This document shows positions 11,403 to 21,149 of a stretch of 64,000 bases of DNA, piece by piece. A program made the translations under genes and the position numbers. The stretch covers positions 27,893,289-27,957,288 of the forward strand of contig NC_059368.1 in the NCBI RefSeq assembly GCF_019703515.2, written 5' to 3'. Position 1 is the stretch's first letter; each line of letters opens with the position of its first letter. Under the pieces are notes generated by a model. That model saw only the letters and a list, made by a program, of their open reading frames with translations. It was not told where the DNA came from and made no database searches. Source of the stretch: Myxocyprinus asiaticus (Eukaryota; Chordata; Actinopteri; Cypriniformes; Catostomidae).

Positions 11403-12027
11403 ATGAGGACTAATCAAACACATGCATACCAACAGGCTTTACCTCTAGGCACATATATCCAGTGTTCCGGTATACCAACTGAAAACAGCAGCAACTTTGA
11501 TGGTAATCACTCACAGTTAGAGCTGTCTAGTGCTTTTATATATTAAAGGGGCTTCCCTCTGTGAATTCTTATCACTTAGCAACAAAAGCTGTAAAGCTGT
11601 TGAGAGTGTTTGGATGAAAAGACTGTAAATAGGCTCTTCAGGGTGTCCTTTTCTCCTTGCTGGTGTGCCCCCCAACACACCCCAGGGCACCGAAATATAG
11701 TCGAAAGACAGAAATTATGGGTGAGGCAGTAAAAATAATCTTTTCTGACACTTACCAGCTCCCACAGAGATTCGAAGCACTCTGCTTATAAAGTATTGAA
11801 CAGCCACTAACACACGACTGTCTCAAAGTTGTCTGCAATTCATCTTGGGGATAAAAAAAGCTATGTGGGAGGTGCAAGGTTTTTGGAGAATGAAAAAAAG
11901 GACTTTTCATCATCACCAGCAGAGGTCAATGTTTTCAACCCATTCGCAGTTTGATGGCTCTTCTCTGTGTCCCTGATCATTTTGCTGGTGATTTCGTTGA
12001 GTGGGTGATGGATCAAGTGGGATATAT

Positions 12028-12029
<2 letters not shown>
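11403..12029. other. No feature recognised
   Basis: Non-coding; nothing supported. Confidence 0.45.

Positions 12030-12080
<51 letters not shown>
12030..12080. repeat. (CA)n microsatellite
   Basis: About 25 uninterrupted CA units. Confidence 0.97.
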
Positions 12081-12083
<3 letters not shown>

Positions 12084-12084
12084 T

Positions 12085-12360
12085 GGTGCGGCTATCATTA
12101 TGAGGACTCTCCATAGACATAATGATTTTTATACTGTATGAACTATAGATTCTATCCCCTAACCCTACCCCTAAACCTAACCCTCACAAAAAACTTTCTG
12201 CATTTTTACATTTTCAATAAAACATAATTTAGTATGTTTTTTAACCGATTTAAATTAGGGTGACACTAGAAATGTCCTCATAATCCACATTTATAGCATA
12301 ATACCCTTGTAATTACCAGTTTGTAACCTAAAAAAAAGTCCTCATAAACATCTTAAACCT
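12085..12360. repeat. TATGAGGACT dispersed repeat
   Basis: CATTATGAGGACTCTCCATA at the left and GTCCTCATAA at 12272-12281 and 12339-12348 mark a repeat often found beside CA tracts in fish (from memory). It contains a degenerate CCCTAACCC run at about 12157-12184. Confidence 0.5.
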
Positions 12361-12363
12361 GCC

Positions 12364-12368
12364 CACAC

Positions 12369-12401
<33 letters not shown>
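12364..12401. repeat. (CA)n microsatellite, interrupted
   Basis: CA units with AT interruptions. Confidence 0.9.
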
Positions 12402-13195
12402 ACTGCAAGAACTGTTATCTGAACATTTAAGAATAATGACAGTCTTTCAAAAATCCATCTGTGCTGTTCTGTGTACAAGACTCACAGCTAAATATTCAAT
12501 GGATAGTTAAACAAATGAACAAATAAATAATTAGTCATAATATTGGTCATAAATAATATGCTTGGACCAAGAGAGCAGACTACAGTCATGGTAAAAGGTC
12601 ATGCACTGATGACTTAATGGATGGCAATGCAATTATAATAAGAGTAAATAGAGTTGTAATTATGAAAGGCTATCTAGAGGTCAGGGCCTCTGTGCGCCCT
12701 TTACACTGCAGATGCCCAGATGCCTTTGTTCAGGAGGTCAGCTCTTCTCATTCATTCATGCCCAAATATTGTATCATTCGACCCCAACTGCCTTTTACAA
12801 TGCTTTTCTTTGTTCTTGGAATAATGTATTTTTGCATTACATGACACCCCACCTTCAGAAAAATGAATGAAATATTTTTTCTCAAGTTGAGGTATGGTAA
12901 TACTTGAGCTAAATACTTGATTAAATAAATAAATGTTTGAATACTTGGAGAGATTTTTTTTTTTTTTTTTACTTTTTTTATTTTATTTTTTACGAGTAAA
13001 AGATATATATAAGATATATTAAGATATAATCTTGATCCTTTATTATAGAAATGATAGTTTCATAATTTCTTCATTGATTGTGTCAGTACATGGGGCGAAC
13101 AGAAACGGTGTCTGGAATTGAAACGTACTGATTATGCTGCTCGCACATGTGCACATTTATATTTGAGCAAATTTGCTTTTAAGAACTGTGATACC

Positions 13196-13196
<1 letters not shown>
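12402..13196. other. No gene; T-rich tract at 12955-12990
   Basis: Non-coding AT-rich sequence. Confidence 0.5.
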
Positions 13197-13233
<37 letters not shown>

Positions 13234-13252
13234 ATATATATATATATATATA
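13197..13252. repeat. Poly(A)-(TA)n microsatellite, Tc1 landing site
   Basis: Thirty-five A residues followed by TA units; TA units continue on the far side of the Tc1 element (14838-14851). Confidence 0.95.
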
Positions 13253-13454
13253 CAGGTGCATCTCAATAAATTAGAATATCGTGGAAAAGTTCATTTATTT
13301 CAGTAATTCAACTCAAATTGTGAAACTCGTGTATTAAATAAATTCAATGCACACAGACTGAAGTAGTTTAAGTCTTTGGTTCTTTTAATTGTGATGATTT
13401 TGGCTCACATTTAACAAAAACCCACCAATTCACTATCTCAAAAAATTAGAATAT
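13253..13454 (+). repeat. Left TIR of the intact Tc1 element
   Basis: About 200 bp, nearly identical to the inverse of 14639-14838. The inner end is marked by a second copy of the motif AAATTAGAATA, also present near the outer end; this fits the two transposase sites per arm of IR/DR-type Tc1 elements. Confidence 0.85.
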
Positions 13455-13515
13455 GGTGACATGCCAATCAGCTAATCAACTCAAAACACCTGCAAAGGTT
13501 TCCTGAGCCTTCAAA

Positions 13516-14538
13516 ATGGTCTCTCAGTTTGGTTCACTAGGCTACACAATCATGGGGAAGACTGCTGATCTGACAGTTGTCCAGAAGACAATCATTGACA
13601 CCCTTCACAAGGAGGGTAAGCCACAAACATTCATTGCCAAAGAAGCTGGCTGTTCACAGAGTGCTGTATCCAAGCATGTTAACAGAAAGTTGAGTGGAAG
13701 GAAAAAGTGTGGAAGAAAAAGATGCACAACCAACCGAGAGAACCGCAGCCTTATGAGGATTGTCAAGCAAAATCGATTCAAGAATTTGGGTGAACTTCAC
13801 AAGGAATGGACTGAGGCTGGGGTCAAGGCATCAAGAACCACCACACACAGACATGTCAAGGAATTTGGCTACAGTTGTCGTATTCCTCTTGTTAAGCCAC
13901 TCCTGAACCACAGACAACGTCAGAGGCGTCTTACCTGGGCTAAGGAGAAGAAGAACTGGACTGTTGCCCAGTGGTCCAAAGTCCTCTTTTCAGATGAGAG
14001 CAAGTTTTGTATTTCATTTGGAAACCAAGGTCCTAGAGTCTGGAGGAAGGGTGGAGAAGCTCATAGCCCAAGTTGCTTGAAGTCCAGTGTTAAGTTTCCA
14101 CAGTCTGTGATGATTTGGGGTGCAATGTCATCTGCTGGTGTTGGTCCATTGTGTTTTTTGAAAACCAAAGTCACTGCACCCGTTTACCAAGAAATTTTGG
14201 AGCACTTCAGGCTTGCTTCTGCTGACCAGCTTTTTAAAGATGCTGATTTCATTTTCCAGCAGGATTTGGCACCTGCCCACACTGCCAAAAGCACCAAAAG
14301 TTGGTTAAATGACCATGGTGTTGGTGTGCTTGACTGGCCAGCAAACTCACCAGACCTGAACCCCATAGAGAATATATGGGGTATTGTCAAGAGGAAAATG
14401 AGAAACAAGAGACCAAAAAATGCAGATGAGCTGAAGGCCACTGTCAAAGAAACCTGGGCTTCCATACCACCTCAGCAGTGCCACAAACTGATCACCTCCA
14501 TGCCACGCCGAATTGAGGCAGTAATTAAAGCAAAATGA
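13516..14538 (+). CDS. Tc1-like transposase, apparently intact (DD34E)
   Basis: Cut-and-paste transposase that binds the element's own ends and inserts it at TA. The frame is open for 340 codons. The likely native start is the second ATG (13552, MGKTADLTVV), giving 328 residues, close to the usual Tc1-like length of about 340. Seen in order: an N-terminal paired-like helix-turn-helix region (about 20-60), a basic GRKR segment with NLS character (about 61-72), a second DNA-binding helix region (about 75-120), then the catalytic core. The catalytic triad is visible: D160 in FSDESK, D250 in FQQDLAPAH and E285 in [12 protein letters not shown], with 34 residues between the last two. No stop or frameshift was seen. 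Activity is unproven; missense changes cannot be judged by eye. Confidence 0.92.
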   Translation: MVSQFGSLGYTIMGKTADLTVVQKTIIDTLHKEGKPQTFIAKEAGCSQSAVSKHVNRKLSGRKKCGRKRCTTNRENRSLMRIVKQNRFKNLGELHKEWTEAGVKASRTTTHRHVKEFGYSCRIPLVKPLLNHRQRQRRLTWAKEKKNWTVAQWSKVLFSDESKFCISFGNQGPRVWRKGGEAHSPSCLKSSVKFPQSVMIWGAMSSAGVGPLCFLKTKVTAPVYQEILEHFRLASADQLFKDADFIFQQDLAPAHTAKSTKSWLNDHGVGVLDWPANSPDLNPIENIWGIVKRKMRNKRPKNADELKATVKETWASIPPQQCHKLITSMPRRIEAVIKAK

Positions 14539-14638
14539 GCCCCTGCCAAGTATTGAGTACATATACAGTAAATTAACATACTTTCCAGAAGGCCAACAAT
14601 TCACTAAAAATGTTTTTTTTTTTATTGGTCTTATGATG

Positions 14639-14838
14639 TATTCTAATTTTTTGAGATAGTGAATTGGTGGGTTTTTGTTAAATGTGAGCCAAAATCATCA
14701 CAATTAAAAGAACCAAAGACTTAAACTACTTCAGTCTGTGTGCATTGAATTTATTTAATACACAAGTTTCACAATTTGAGTTGAATTACTGAAATAAATG
14801 AACTTTTCCACGACATTCTAATTTATTGAGATGCACAT
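14639..14838 (-). repeat. Right TIR of the intact Tc1 element
   Basis: Inverted partner of 13253-13454. The outermost bases diverge slightly (left CAGGTGC, right arm read inward TATGTGC). Confidence 0.85.
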
Positions 14839-14971
14839 ATATATATATATAGCACAAATGTAGAATGGTTGCAGAAATACTACACAACTAAATGATCACC
14901 TACTGTATTTAACTGAATATTACAAATATTATATACCATTAAATTTAACATTTGCATTCAAAAGTACTTAA

Positions 14972-15428
14972 AGGTGCACTTAGATACCTAGAGGCATGGA
15001 TGCAGCATCATTAAAATACAACAGTTTTCAGTTAATAATGCCTTTTTTAAAACTTCACTATTCTTTATTCTTGGGGAGCTCTTATTTTGACACCGTAATG
15101 TATGTTGGTCAGCAAGATGAAGATAATGGTATTTTGGTCAAATGCATGCCATTTTCTCTGTGTAAAAATGTATAATGTGGATCAAATGTTTACTTATGTA
15201 CATAGATGTTTATAACTGAAACGACAAGTGATCACAAGCTGCGTTAAGAAAAATGCAGTCATTCACTACAGAAACCATTCTGTCCTCCGCCATGTTCAGA
15301 GTTTATGTCTCATCCCAACTCGGAAACTCAGGAATCAAAATGATCTCAGAGTTTGTCAGTTGTAATTGAGTTTGTCATGTCTTTTTGATTAAAACTTTTG
15401 AACAAGGAAAAAATGACTGAGTGCACCT
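14972..15428. mobile_element. TTAA-flanked MITE (AGGTGCACT ends)
   Basis: Left end AGGTGCACT and right end AGTGCACCT, flanked on both sides by TTAA (14968-14971 and 15429-15432). TTAA duplications are typical of piggyBac and Kolobok superfamilies. 457 bp with no coding sequence. Confidence 0.7.
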
Positions 15429-15539
15429 TTAAAATTGCAATTCAATTGCTAAATATGTTCTGCAATTACAATACAAAAGAAAACTATATAAGAACAGCTA
15501 TTAAAGCCTATTAAAGCAAGGCATTGAGGGGCTGTTTGC

Positions 15540-16274
15540 GAGCTCCTGATGAGGTCGGTGCTTGCTGGCTCCCGGTGTCAATCAAACAATGACGTCATAA
15601 ATCCCCAGCGTTTCCGGTGGGGGTGGGAGGGGCTCCGCTATCCCGGGTCTGGATTCTTCGCTTGATCGGGAGCGCTAGACAAGGCTGAACACGAATGCAG
15701 CCATATTCGGCTTCACGGAGAACTACACCGGCTAGCACCAGCTTGCTCGCAAGAATTTGCCTACTTCAAAAAAAGCACCCACTCCCAGTTTTTTGGGGGC
15801 GTATTTACGATGGTTAAAGGCGTGTAGTTCTCCATTAGGGAGTTTATTATTTGAGATTTCCAGCAGAGGGGAATGATTGTCCAGTCATCCTGAGATTCGA
15901 CGGGAGAAAAAGCCCCGACACATCCCGCAAAGTGGAAAGTACAGATTTGTCGGGATTAAGGCGAATGGAGCCGACAGGGCCTCTGGAGTGAGGAGGGGGG
16001 TGGAAACCAGTGCACAACAACAGGGTCGAGCGCATTAGATCCTCGTTTATCTGAGCACAATGTTGGACACATTTTGCTAGCTGGATGGCTGGCTAGCAGT
16101 TGGAGTCTGGGACTTCAGAGCTCCACAGAAATCAGCCACACAAACACTACTACTGTGTGTTGCGCTCCGGGGCGCACGGTAATCTCGTATTCATTTCGAG
16201 AATCGTAATTATTATTCTTTTTTAATCATTTCTGGCTCTGGGAGTGGTGTACAGGCCGCTTTATTTGGTAGAAA
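15540..16274 (+). promoter_or_regulatory. cdc42bpb: Probable cdc42bpb promoter and 5'UTR
   Basis: This stretch is visibly richer in G+C and CpG than its surroundings and lies directly upstream of coding exon 1. It holds a perfect palindromic CRE (TGACGTCA, 15590-15597), a G-rich Sp1/KLF-like run around 15616-15634, and no convincing TATA box, which suits a CpG-type housekeeping promoter. Two tiny upstream ORFs lie before the start: ATG at 16060 (6 codons, stop 16078-16080) and ATG at 16085 (3 codons, stop 16094-16096). They matter only if transcription starts upstream of them. The transcription start site cannot be read from sequence alone. Confidence 0.6.
15590..15597. promoter_or_regulatory. 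Perfect CRE palindrome
   Basis: TGACGTCA is the full consensus site for CREB/ATF factors. It sits about 680 bp upstream of the cdc42bpb start codon in the GC-rich block. Occupancy is inference. Confidence 0.5.
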
Positions 16275-16449
16275 ATGTCTGCGAAGGTGCGCCTGAAGAA
16301 GTTGGAGCAGTTGCTGCTGGATGGTCATCAGAAAAACGACAACTCGCTGAGTGTGGAGACACTGCTGGATGTTCTCGTATGTTTATACAACGAGTGCAGC
16401 AACTCACCCTTAAAACGGGAAAAACACGTGACTGACTTTTTGGAATGGG
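16275..16449 (+). CDS. cdc42bpb: cdc42bpb coding exon 1 (MRCK-beta N-terminus)
   Basis: First coding exon of the serine/threonine kinase MRCK-beta, a Cdc42 effector that phosphorylates myosin regulators at the cell cortex. It encodes 58 complete codons plus one base. The N-terminus [17 protein letters not shown] and the block [14 protein letters not shown] match my memory of vertebrate MRCK-beta; MRCK-alpha begins differently (MSGEVRLRQLEQ). This region precedes the kinase domain. The start has A at -3 (Kozak-favourable) and gives the family N-terminus exactly. The exon ends TGGG followed by gtaagt, a strong donor at 16450, leaving a phase-1 intron. Reading on past the donor gives only unrelated residues and then a stop at about 16472. 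The split codon joins exon 2 in frame. Paralogue choice (beta) is inferred from the N-terminus. Confidence 0.93.
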
Positions 16450-16450
16450 G

Positions 16451-17016
16451 TAAGTTGATGTGTTTTGAGTGAATTGATTACATTAGGCTGTAATAATCAG
16501 CGGGTGTCCCTTCAAGACCTGTTTATCTGTTATTATCTGTTATTACATTTGGCTTAATCTCTCAGCTCTTTACAGACTATTGTCAAAACTGCTGGCATGA
16601 CATTTGCTGCTGGGATACTTGTCCTGGTTGTTTGAACAGTAAATCTTGTCATCTAGTTGTTGCAGCTTCAACAGCCAACAGCTGAGATTGATAAATACAA
16701 GATGTAATTGTTCAGCCAATAACAATTTATAATGATAAATGATGTCCTACTTTTGAAACTCTAGGTGAGAATTTGCTTATGCCATGTTGACTTCATCTTT
16801 TTTAAAACAAGGTGTCATTATCTCTGCCAACATCTTCAATGTCAGATGTAAGGATATGATTATAATTCCATGTAAGTGTGATGAAGGCATAGTACTCCCA
16901 AGAAATCCTAATCAGTTATTGCTGATAAACTTTTGATGAGTAGGTCTCTTATTGTTACTCCATTTATGCTTCATTTGTTGCTGCTGTTATCACCATTTGC
17001 ATGAGGGCAAAGCTCA
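16451..17016. other. Start of intron 1, no repeat recognised
   Basis: Apparently unique intronic sequence; nothing supported. Confidence 0.5.
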
Positions 17017-17410
17017 TTAAAGGGATAGTTCACCCCAAAATGAAAATTCTCTCATTATTTACTCACCCTCATGCCATCCCAGATGTGTATGACTTTCTTC
17101 TCAGCTCTGTTGGTCCATTCAATGCAAGTGAATGGTGTCCAGAAATTTAAAGCTCAAAAATCACATAAAGGCTGCATAAAAGTAATCCATAATAGAGGTC
17201 GACCGATAGTGGATTTTACCGATACTGATAACTAAGTTGGGCAGTACCTGCTGATAACCGATTAATCAACCGATCATTTTTAAAACTGATACTGAAAAAA
17301 TAACGCTCAAATTAAAATAGTGCTGAACTTTATTACAAAAATAAACAGTACTGACTGAACCATGAAAATGTATTGTACTTTTTTAAATGAAATAAATGTA
17401 TAAATATTAA

Positions 17411-18381
17411 AGGGGTCATGAACTGAGAAATCAAAATTCCCTTGATCTTTTGACATATAAGAGGTCATTGTACTATAAAAACATCCTGTAAGTTTCAGAA
17501 CTCAAAACTTTCTCGTTAGTCTAAAAACAGCTTATATTGAAGCCAATCTGCCAAAACGACAGGATGTGAAATGTGCCACTTTATTACGTAATAGTGTGGC
17601 TAAACACGGCCTCTGCAGAAGAAGATCAACGCCTGCTTCTACATCACTGCCTGTTTAGCCCCGCCCACCGATTCACGCATGTAGTAGGTAAATAACGAGA
17701 GATGCAAACGCACGTCTACGCAGAAACCAAACGATAAAGATGGCTCCGAAGACAACAAGAGGCTGTGTGTTGCCAAGTTGTGGAAAAACACAGTCTTTGC
17801 ATTGCTTCCTTCTGATCCCAACATTAGGAAAGAGTGGATGAACTTTATTTTTAATGAAGTTCCAGACCGCGTCAGTAAGAACTTGGTCCTTTGTTCACTT
17901 CATTTTACCGCGGATTCGTTTACAAACAAGGCACAATTCAACGCAGGATTTTCAGAAAGATTGAAACTAAAAGACGATGCTGTGCCGACTATATTGGATC
18001 CGACAGTAATGTCGCACCACACAAGTGTGAGTAACTGTTTTTAACGTGGTCACTATTGCTTTGTCTGTTATTACAGATCGTTTGATATGAACTGAGTATT
18101 TATGCGTTTTTAACCTAAAACAGCAGCGTCCATCTATGAAGGATGTAGGATTTGTAAATATGCAAAACTGTTGGCCAATCATACCAGTGGGTGTTTACTT
18201 CCGAGTCTACAATCCGCCACACCTATTCAAATGGTGTGTTACGATGAGGGGGGTCAAAACAGGACAGAAAATAGCCTATTACTTATAAATTATGTTTTTT
18301 TTATGTAAAAATCTAGATAACATTATAAGTGGACCTCAGAGAACTGTGCAAAATAATAAAAAAAGGCAGTTCATGACCCCT
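17411..18381 (+). mobile_element. Kolobok-like element with TTAA duplication
   Basis: Ends AGGGGTCATGAACTG and its perfect inverse, flanked by TTAA at 17407-17410 and 18382-18385. 971 bp. It carries a broken THAP-domain frame. TTAA targets together with a THAP domain point to Kolobok rather than piggyBac (inference from the families). It is inserted inside the hAT element at 17193-19639. Confidence 0.78.
17740..18044 (+). pseudogene. THAP zinc-finger fragment, frameshifted
   Basis: The THAP domain is a C2CH zinc-finger DNA-binding module found in P-element, Kolobok and host THAP proteins. From ATG 17740 the frame reads M-A-P-K-T-T-R-G-C-V-L-P-S-C-G-K, giving the first two zinc ligands (Cys9, Cys14). 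A one-base loss near 17806-17809 moves the rest to another frame, which continues P-S-D-P-N-I-R-K-E-W (invariant Trp), L-C-S-L-H-F (C-x2-H ligands) and A-V-P-T-I-L (the AVPTIF box). It ends at 18044 without a catalytic domain, so this is a truncated and broken DNA-binding domain. Confidence 0.82.
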
Positions 18382-20010
18382 TTAATATATATGAATCAGC
18401 TGATTTTTAAATTGATGGTGTTTCCTTAGTCCAGGAGGGCACAATAAATACATAAACCATTCAGCACTGTTATATTATTGCATAGAACATTCCTATCCAG
18501 GCTGTTAAAAAAGAGCATTTCATTTTCAACTAATGTGCATAAAATAAATAAAGTTTTAGTCCATATTCTCAAATGTTAAGTACAAAGTAAAATGACTGAG
18601 GGGGGAAAAACACTTCACTAGACAGTTCACATGGTATTACACTTGCACTGATTCCTACTACTCCAGTCAGGATGTGGTAGATGAGTCGATAGATGAGGAG
18701 TGGTGAGAGACACAATGCAAAAACAAGATCGTTTGAATGGACTGGGGACAAAATGTCATATATGTTTTTAGAAAAGATTCAACTCAAATTGCTGCCCGAG
18801 TCTGCCATGACAGTTGTCGATTGAAAGCAGAAAATCTGCTCTAGCACCCCTTGTAGCAACGCTGAGAATGCATTGCGTTGGGTTATGAATTGAGCGCTGA
18901 CACATTTCACAACGCAACGACGTGTGAAATAGAGCTTACGTAGCAAGGTGCGTCTGCGTTCACATACTTGCGTAGAGTATGTTTGGGCCTTTACAGTGAG
19001 GATAAAAATATTGAATTGAAATCAAATGCGTTTCTGATTTGTTTATACGTTTCTCTCGGCTGCATGAAGATATTAATTTGCTTTCTCACGTCGCTAGCTT
19101 TAAATATGCAACTTAGCTGTCTAACAAATGCATAAATCTGACCAGCTGGATATAAACTAATGCTAATAGATGGTAACAGTTGTGACATTTAAACATTTGG
19201 GTTGGACTTGCGTGTATTTTTGCCGCATTGTTCTGATCACTTGAGGTTAGCTTTAATGTTAGCGTCCTCTCAGCCTTGTCGGCAACTATACTGCTGTTCT
19301 CTACTAATGCAGCGTCTAGTCAACAAATGAATTACTTTATAATGATATGACAACGTGTACTGTAGTGTAATGTTTTAAATCCGCATCTGAAGTGTTCCGC
19401 TCCATGCATAGTGTAGTCTCGTGTGTCAAAACAAGCACCACAAGGCATCATTGAAGTGATAGTTTTTATTTCGCCCCTAGTGGCTGCTCTCATACTGTAT
19501 AACGACAGTGGACCCTTCCCAGCCGCTCCAGCACCGGATGCAAAACTATCGGTGTGGATTTTTGCCGATAACCAATAGTTCCAGAAATCTGTTATTGGTG
19601 CCGAATGATCAGCAAAACCGATATATTGGTCGAGCTCTAATCCATAAGACTCCAGTGGCTAAATCTTTGTCTTCAGAAGCGATTTGATAGGTGTGGGTGA
19701 GAAACAGATCAATATTTAAATCCTATTTTACTATAAATTCTCCTTTCTGCCACTAGGTGGCGATATGGATGAAGAATTCAAATCGTCAAAAGCAAAAGAA
19801 GAATGCGAAAGTGAAAGAGGACATTTACAGTAAAATATGTTTCTCACCCACACCTATCATAATGCTTCTGAAAACATGGTTTTAACCACTGGAGTCGTAT
19901 GGATTACTTTTATGCTGCCTTTACGTGATTTTTGGAGCTTCAGAGATCTGGCCACCATTCACTTGTCTGGACCCACAGAGCTGGGATATTCTTCTAAAAA
20001 TCTTAATTTG

Positions 20011-20744
20011 TGCTAATCAGTGTGATTCAGTATTGTTTCAAGAGATTGCCAATTTTACGTGTAAATAGGAACTTGAATTTTGGATGCCTGTTTTTCGGAC
20101 TCTTTCTTGTCCTGTTAGTTGTGGTTGACCCTGCACAGTGAGTGGATTTTCTGTTCTGGGTGTTTGGTTGACGTCAGTAATGAGATTACACCCCAGTGTG
20201 TCTGCTTCTGTAAGACTGCCACTGTCCTGGAGGAACCCGTCACAAGCAGGTGCCACCTCACATCCCATCATTGTGTGTGAGCCATAGTATGACCCAATTT
20301 CCAGGAGTCATAAACTCCTCTGCTCTTGTTTTACTGCACTGGTAGGCTGCACACTGTCTTATGGTGCCCTTGGTTGTGGAGGGTAATGATTAATGTGGAG
20401 GATGTTTTGCTTGGATTAGTTAAAATGCAAGCAATGGAAAGCTAAAGATACAAGTGCAGTATTTGCAGGGTGGTAGCTCTCAGTATATGCTCATCATATT
20501 AGTAAGTGTCTCTCAAGTGGCGATCTAAGAAACACTGACTGTTCAGCAAGTGGTTCAGATGTCCAGTGTTTACTTTAATCTAGTCACTGGATGACAGTAA
20601 ATTAATCATAAGCCATGTTCTTTGTATTTAGAATAAGTAGCCTATTAGGGGTTGAAATCAGCAATGAACTGGTGATACAATATTAGATCAATATCTCGTT
20701 TGCAATACTGAAATATTGTAATTTTTATGGCTTGTGTATTGTGA
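20011..20744. other. No feature recognised
   Basis: Intronic; no ends or coding match supported. Confidence 0.45.
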
Positions 20745-21149
20745 TTCAAAACTGATATATACTGATCAGCCACAACATTAAAACCACCTGCCTAATATTG
20801 TGTAGGTCCCCCTCGTTCCGCCAAAACAGCGCCATATTCTTCTCACTACAATTGTACAGAGCAGTTATATGAGTTATTGCAGACTTTGTCAGTTCGAACC
20901 AGTCTGGCCATTCTCTGTTGACCTCTCTCATCAACAAGACATTTCCGTCCACAGAAGTGCCGCTCACTGGATGTTTTTTGTTTTTGTCTTGTGTGAAAAT
21001 CCCAGGAGATCAGCAGTTACAGAAATACTCAAACCAGCCCGTCTGGTCAACAATCATCCATGCGATTATCTAATCAGTCAGTCAATCGTGTGGCAGCAGT
21101 GCTGTGCATAAAATCATGCAGATACGGGTCAAGACCTTCAGTTAATGTT
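20745..21149. repeat. Interspersed repeat (GATCAGCCACAACATTAAAA)
   Basis: Begins ACTGATCAGCCACAACATTA and continues through CAGTTCGAACCAGTCTGGCC to AATCATGCAGATACGGGTCA, a conserved repeat I recall as widespread in fish genomes. Family not assigned. It abuts the truncated Tc1 relic. Confidence 0.6.

Larger units (their letters stand above)
13253..14838 (+). mobile_element. Full-length Tc1-like transposon
   Basis: A complete Tc1/mariner element. The left end begins CAGGTGCATCTCAATAAATT after a TA; the right end is its inverse, followed by TA repeats. The terminal inverted repeats are each about 200 bp (13253-13454 and 14639-14838) and differ at only about two internal positions plus the outermost bases, so the copy is young or conserved. 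It encodes one uninterrupted transposase. It landed in a poly(A)-(TA)n microsatellite, as expected for an enzyme that targets TA dinucleotides. It lies about 1.4 kb upstream of cdc42bpb exon 1. Confidence 0.93.
17193..19639. mobile_element. hAT element with exact 8-bp duplication
   Basis: Ends TAGAGGTCGACCGATA and, inverted, TAGAGCTCGACCAATATA. Both sides are flanked by ATCCATAA (17185-17192 and 19640-19647), an exact 8-bp duplication diagnostic of hAT-type insertion. 2447 bp including a nested element; no transposase recognised. It shares its GGTCGACCGATAT ends with the elements at 29552 and 39830. Confidence 0.88.
17017..20010. mobile_element. Palindromic MITE, outermost layer of a nest
   Basis: Begins AAAGGGATAGTTCACC at 17021. 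Its left part (17017-17192) and right part (19640-about 20010) are separated by an inserted hAT element. The right part contains a long internal palindrome: ATCCATAAGACTCCAGTGG at 19640 is inverted near 19890-19905, together with GGTGTGGGTGAGAAACA/TGTTTCTCACCCACACC. The expected right terminal inverse is missing, so the copy is 3'-truncated. Confidence 0.75.

Noticed and set aside
12157..12184. Degenerate CCCTAACCC run resembling telomeric repeat
   Set aside because: Too short and irregular, and it lies within a common dispersed repeat next to a CA tract; not an interstitial telomere.
14184..14465. 93-codon minus-strand frame opposite the Tc1 transposase
   Set aside because: Shadow of the real + strand transposase.
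16244..16435. Alternative overlapping frame at cdc42bpb exon 1
   Set aside because: It has a non-ATG start and its peptide resembles nothing; the 16275 frame matches MRCK-beta.
17778..18044. Host THAP-domain gene exon
   Set aside because: It is bounded by perfect TIRs and TTAA duplications and is frameshifted, so it belongs to the transposon.
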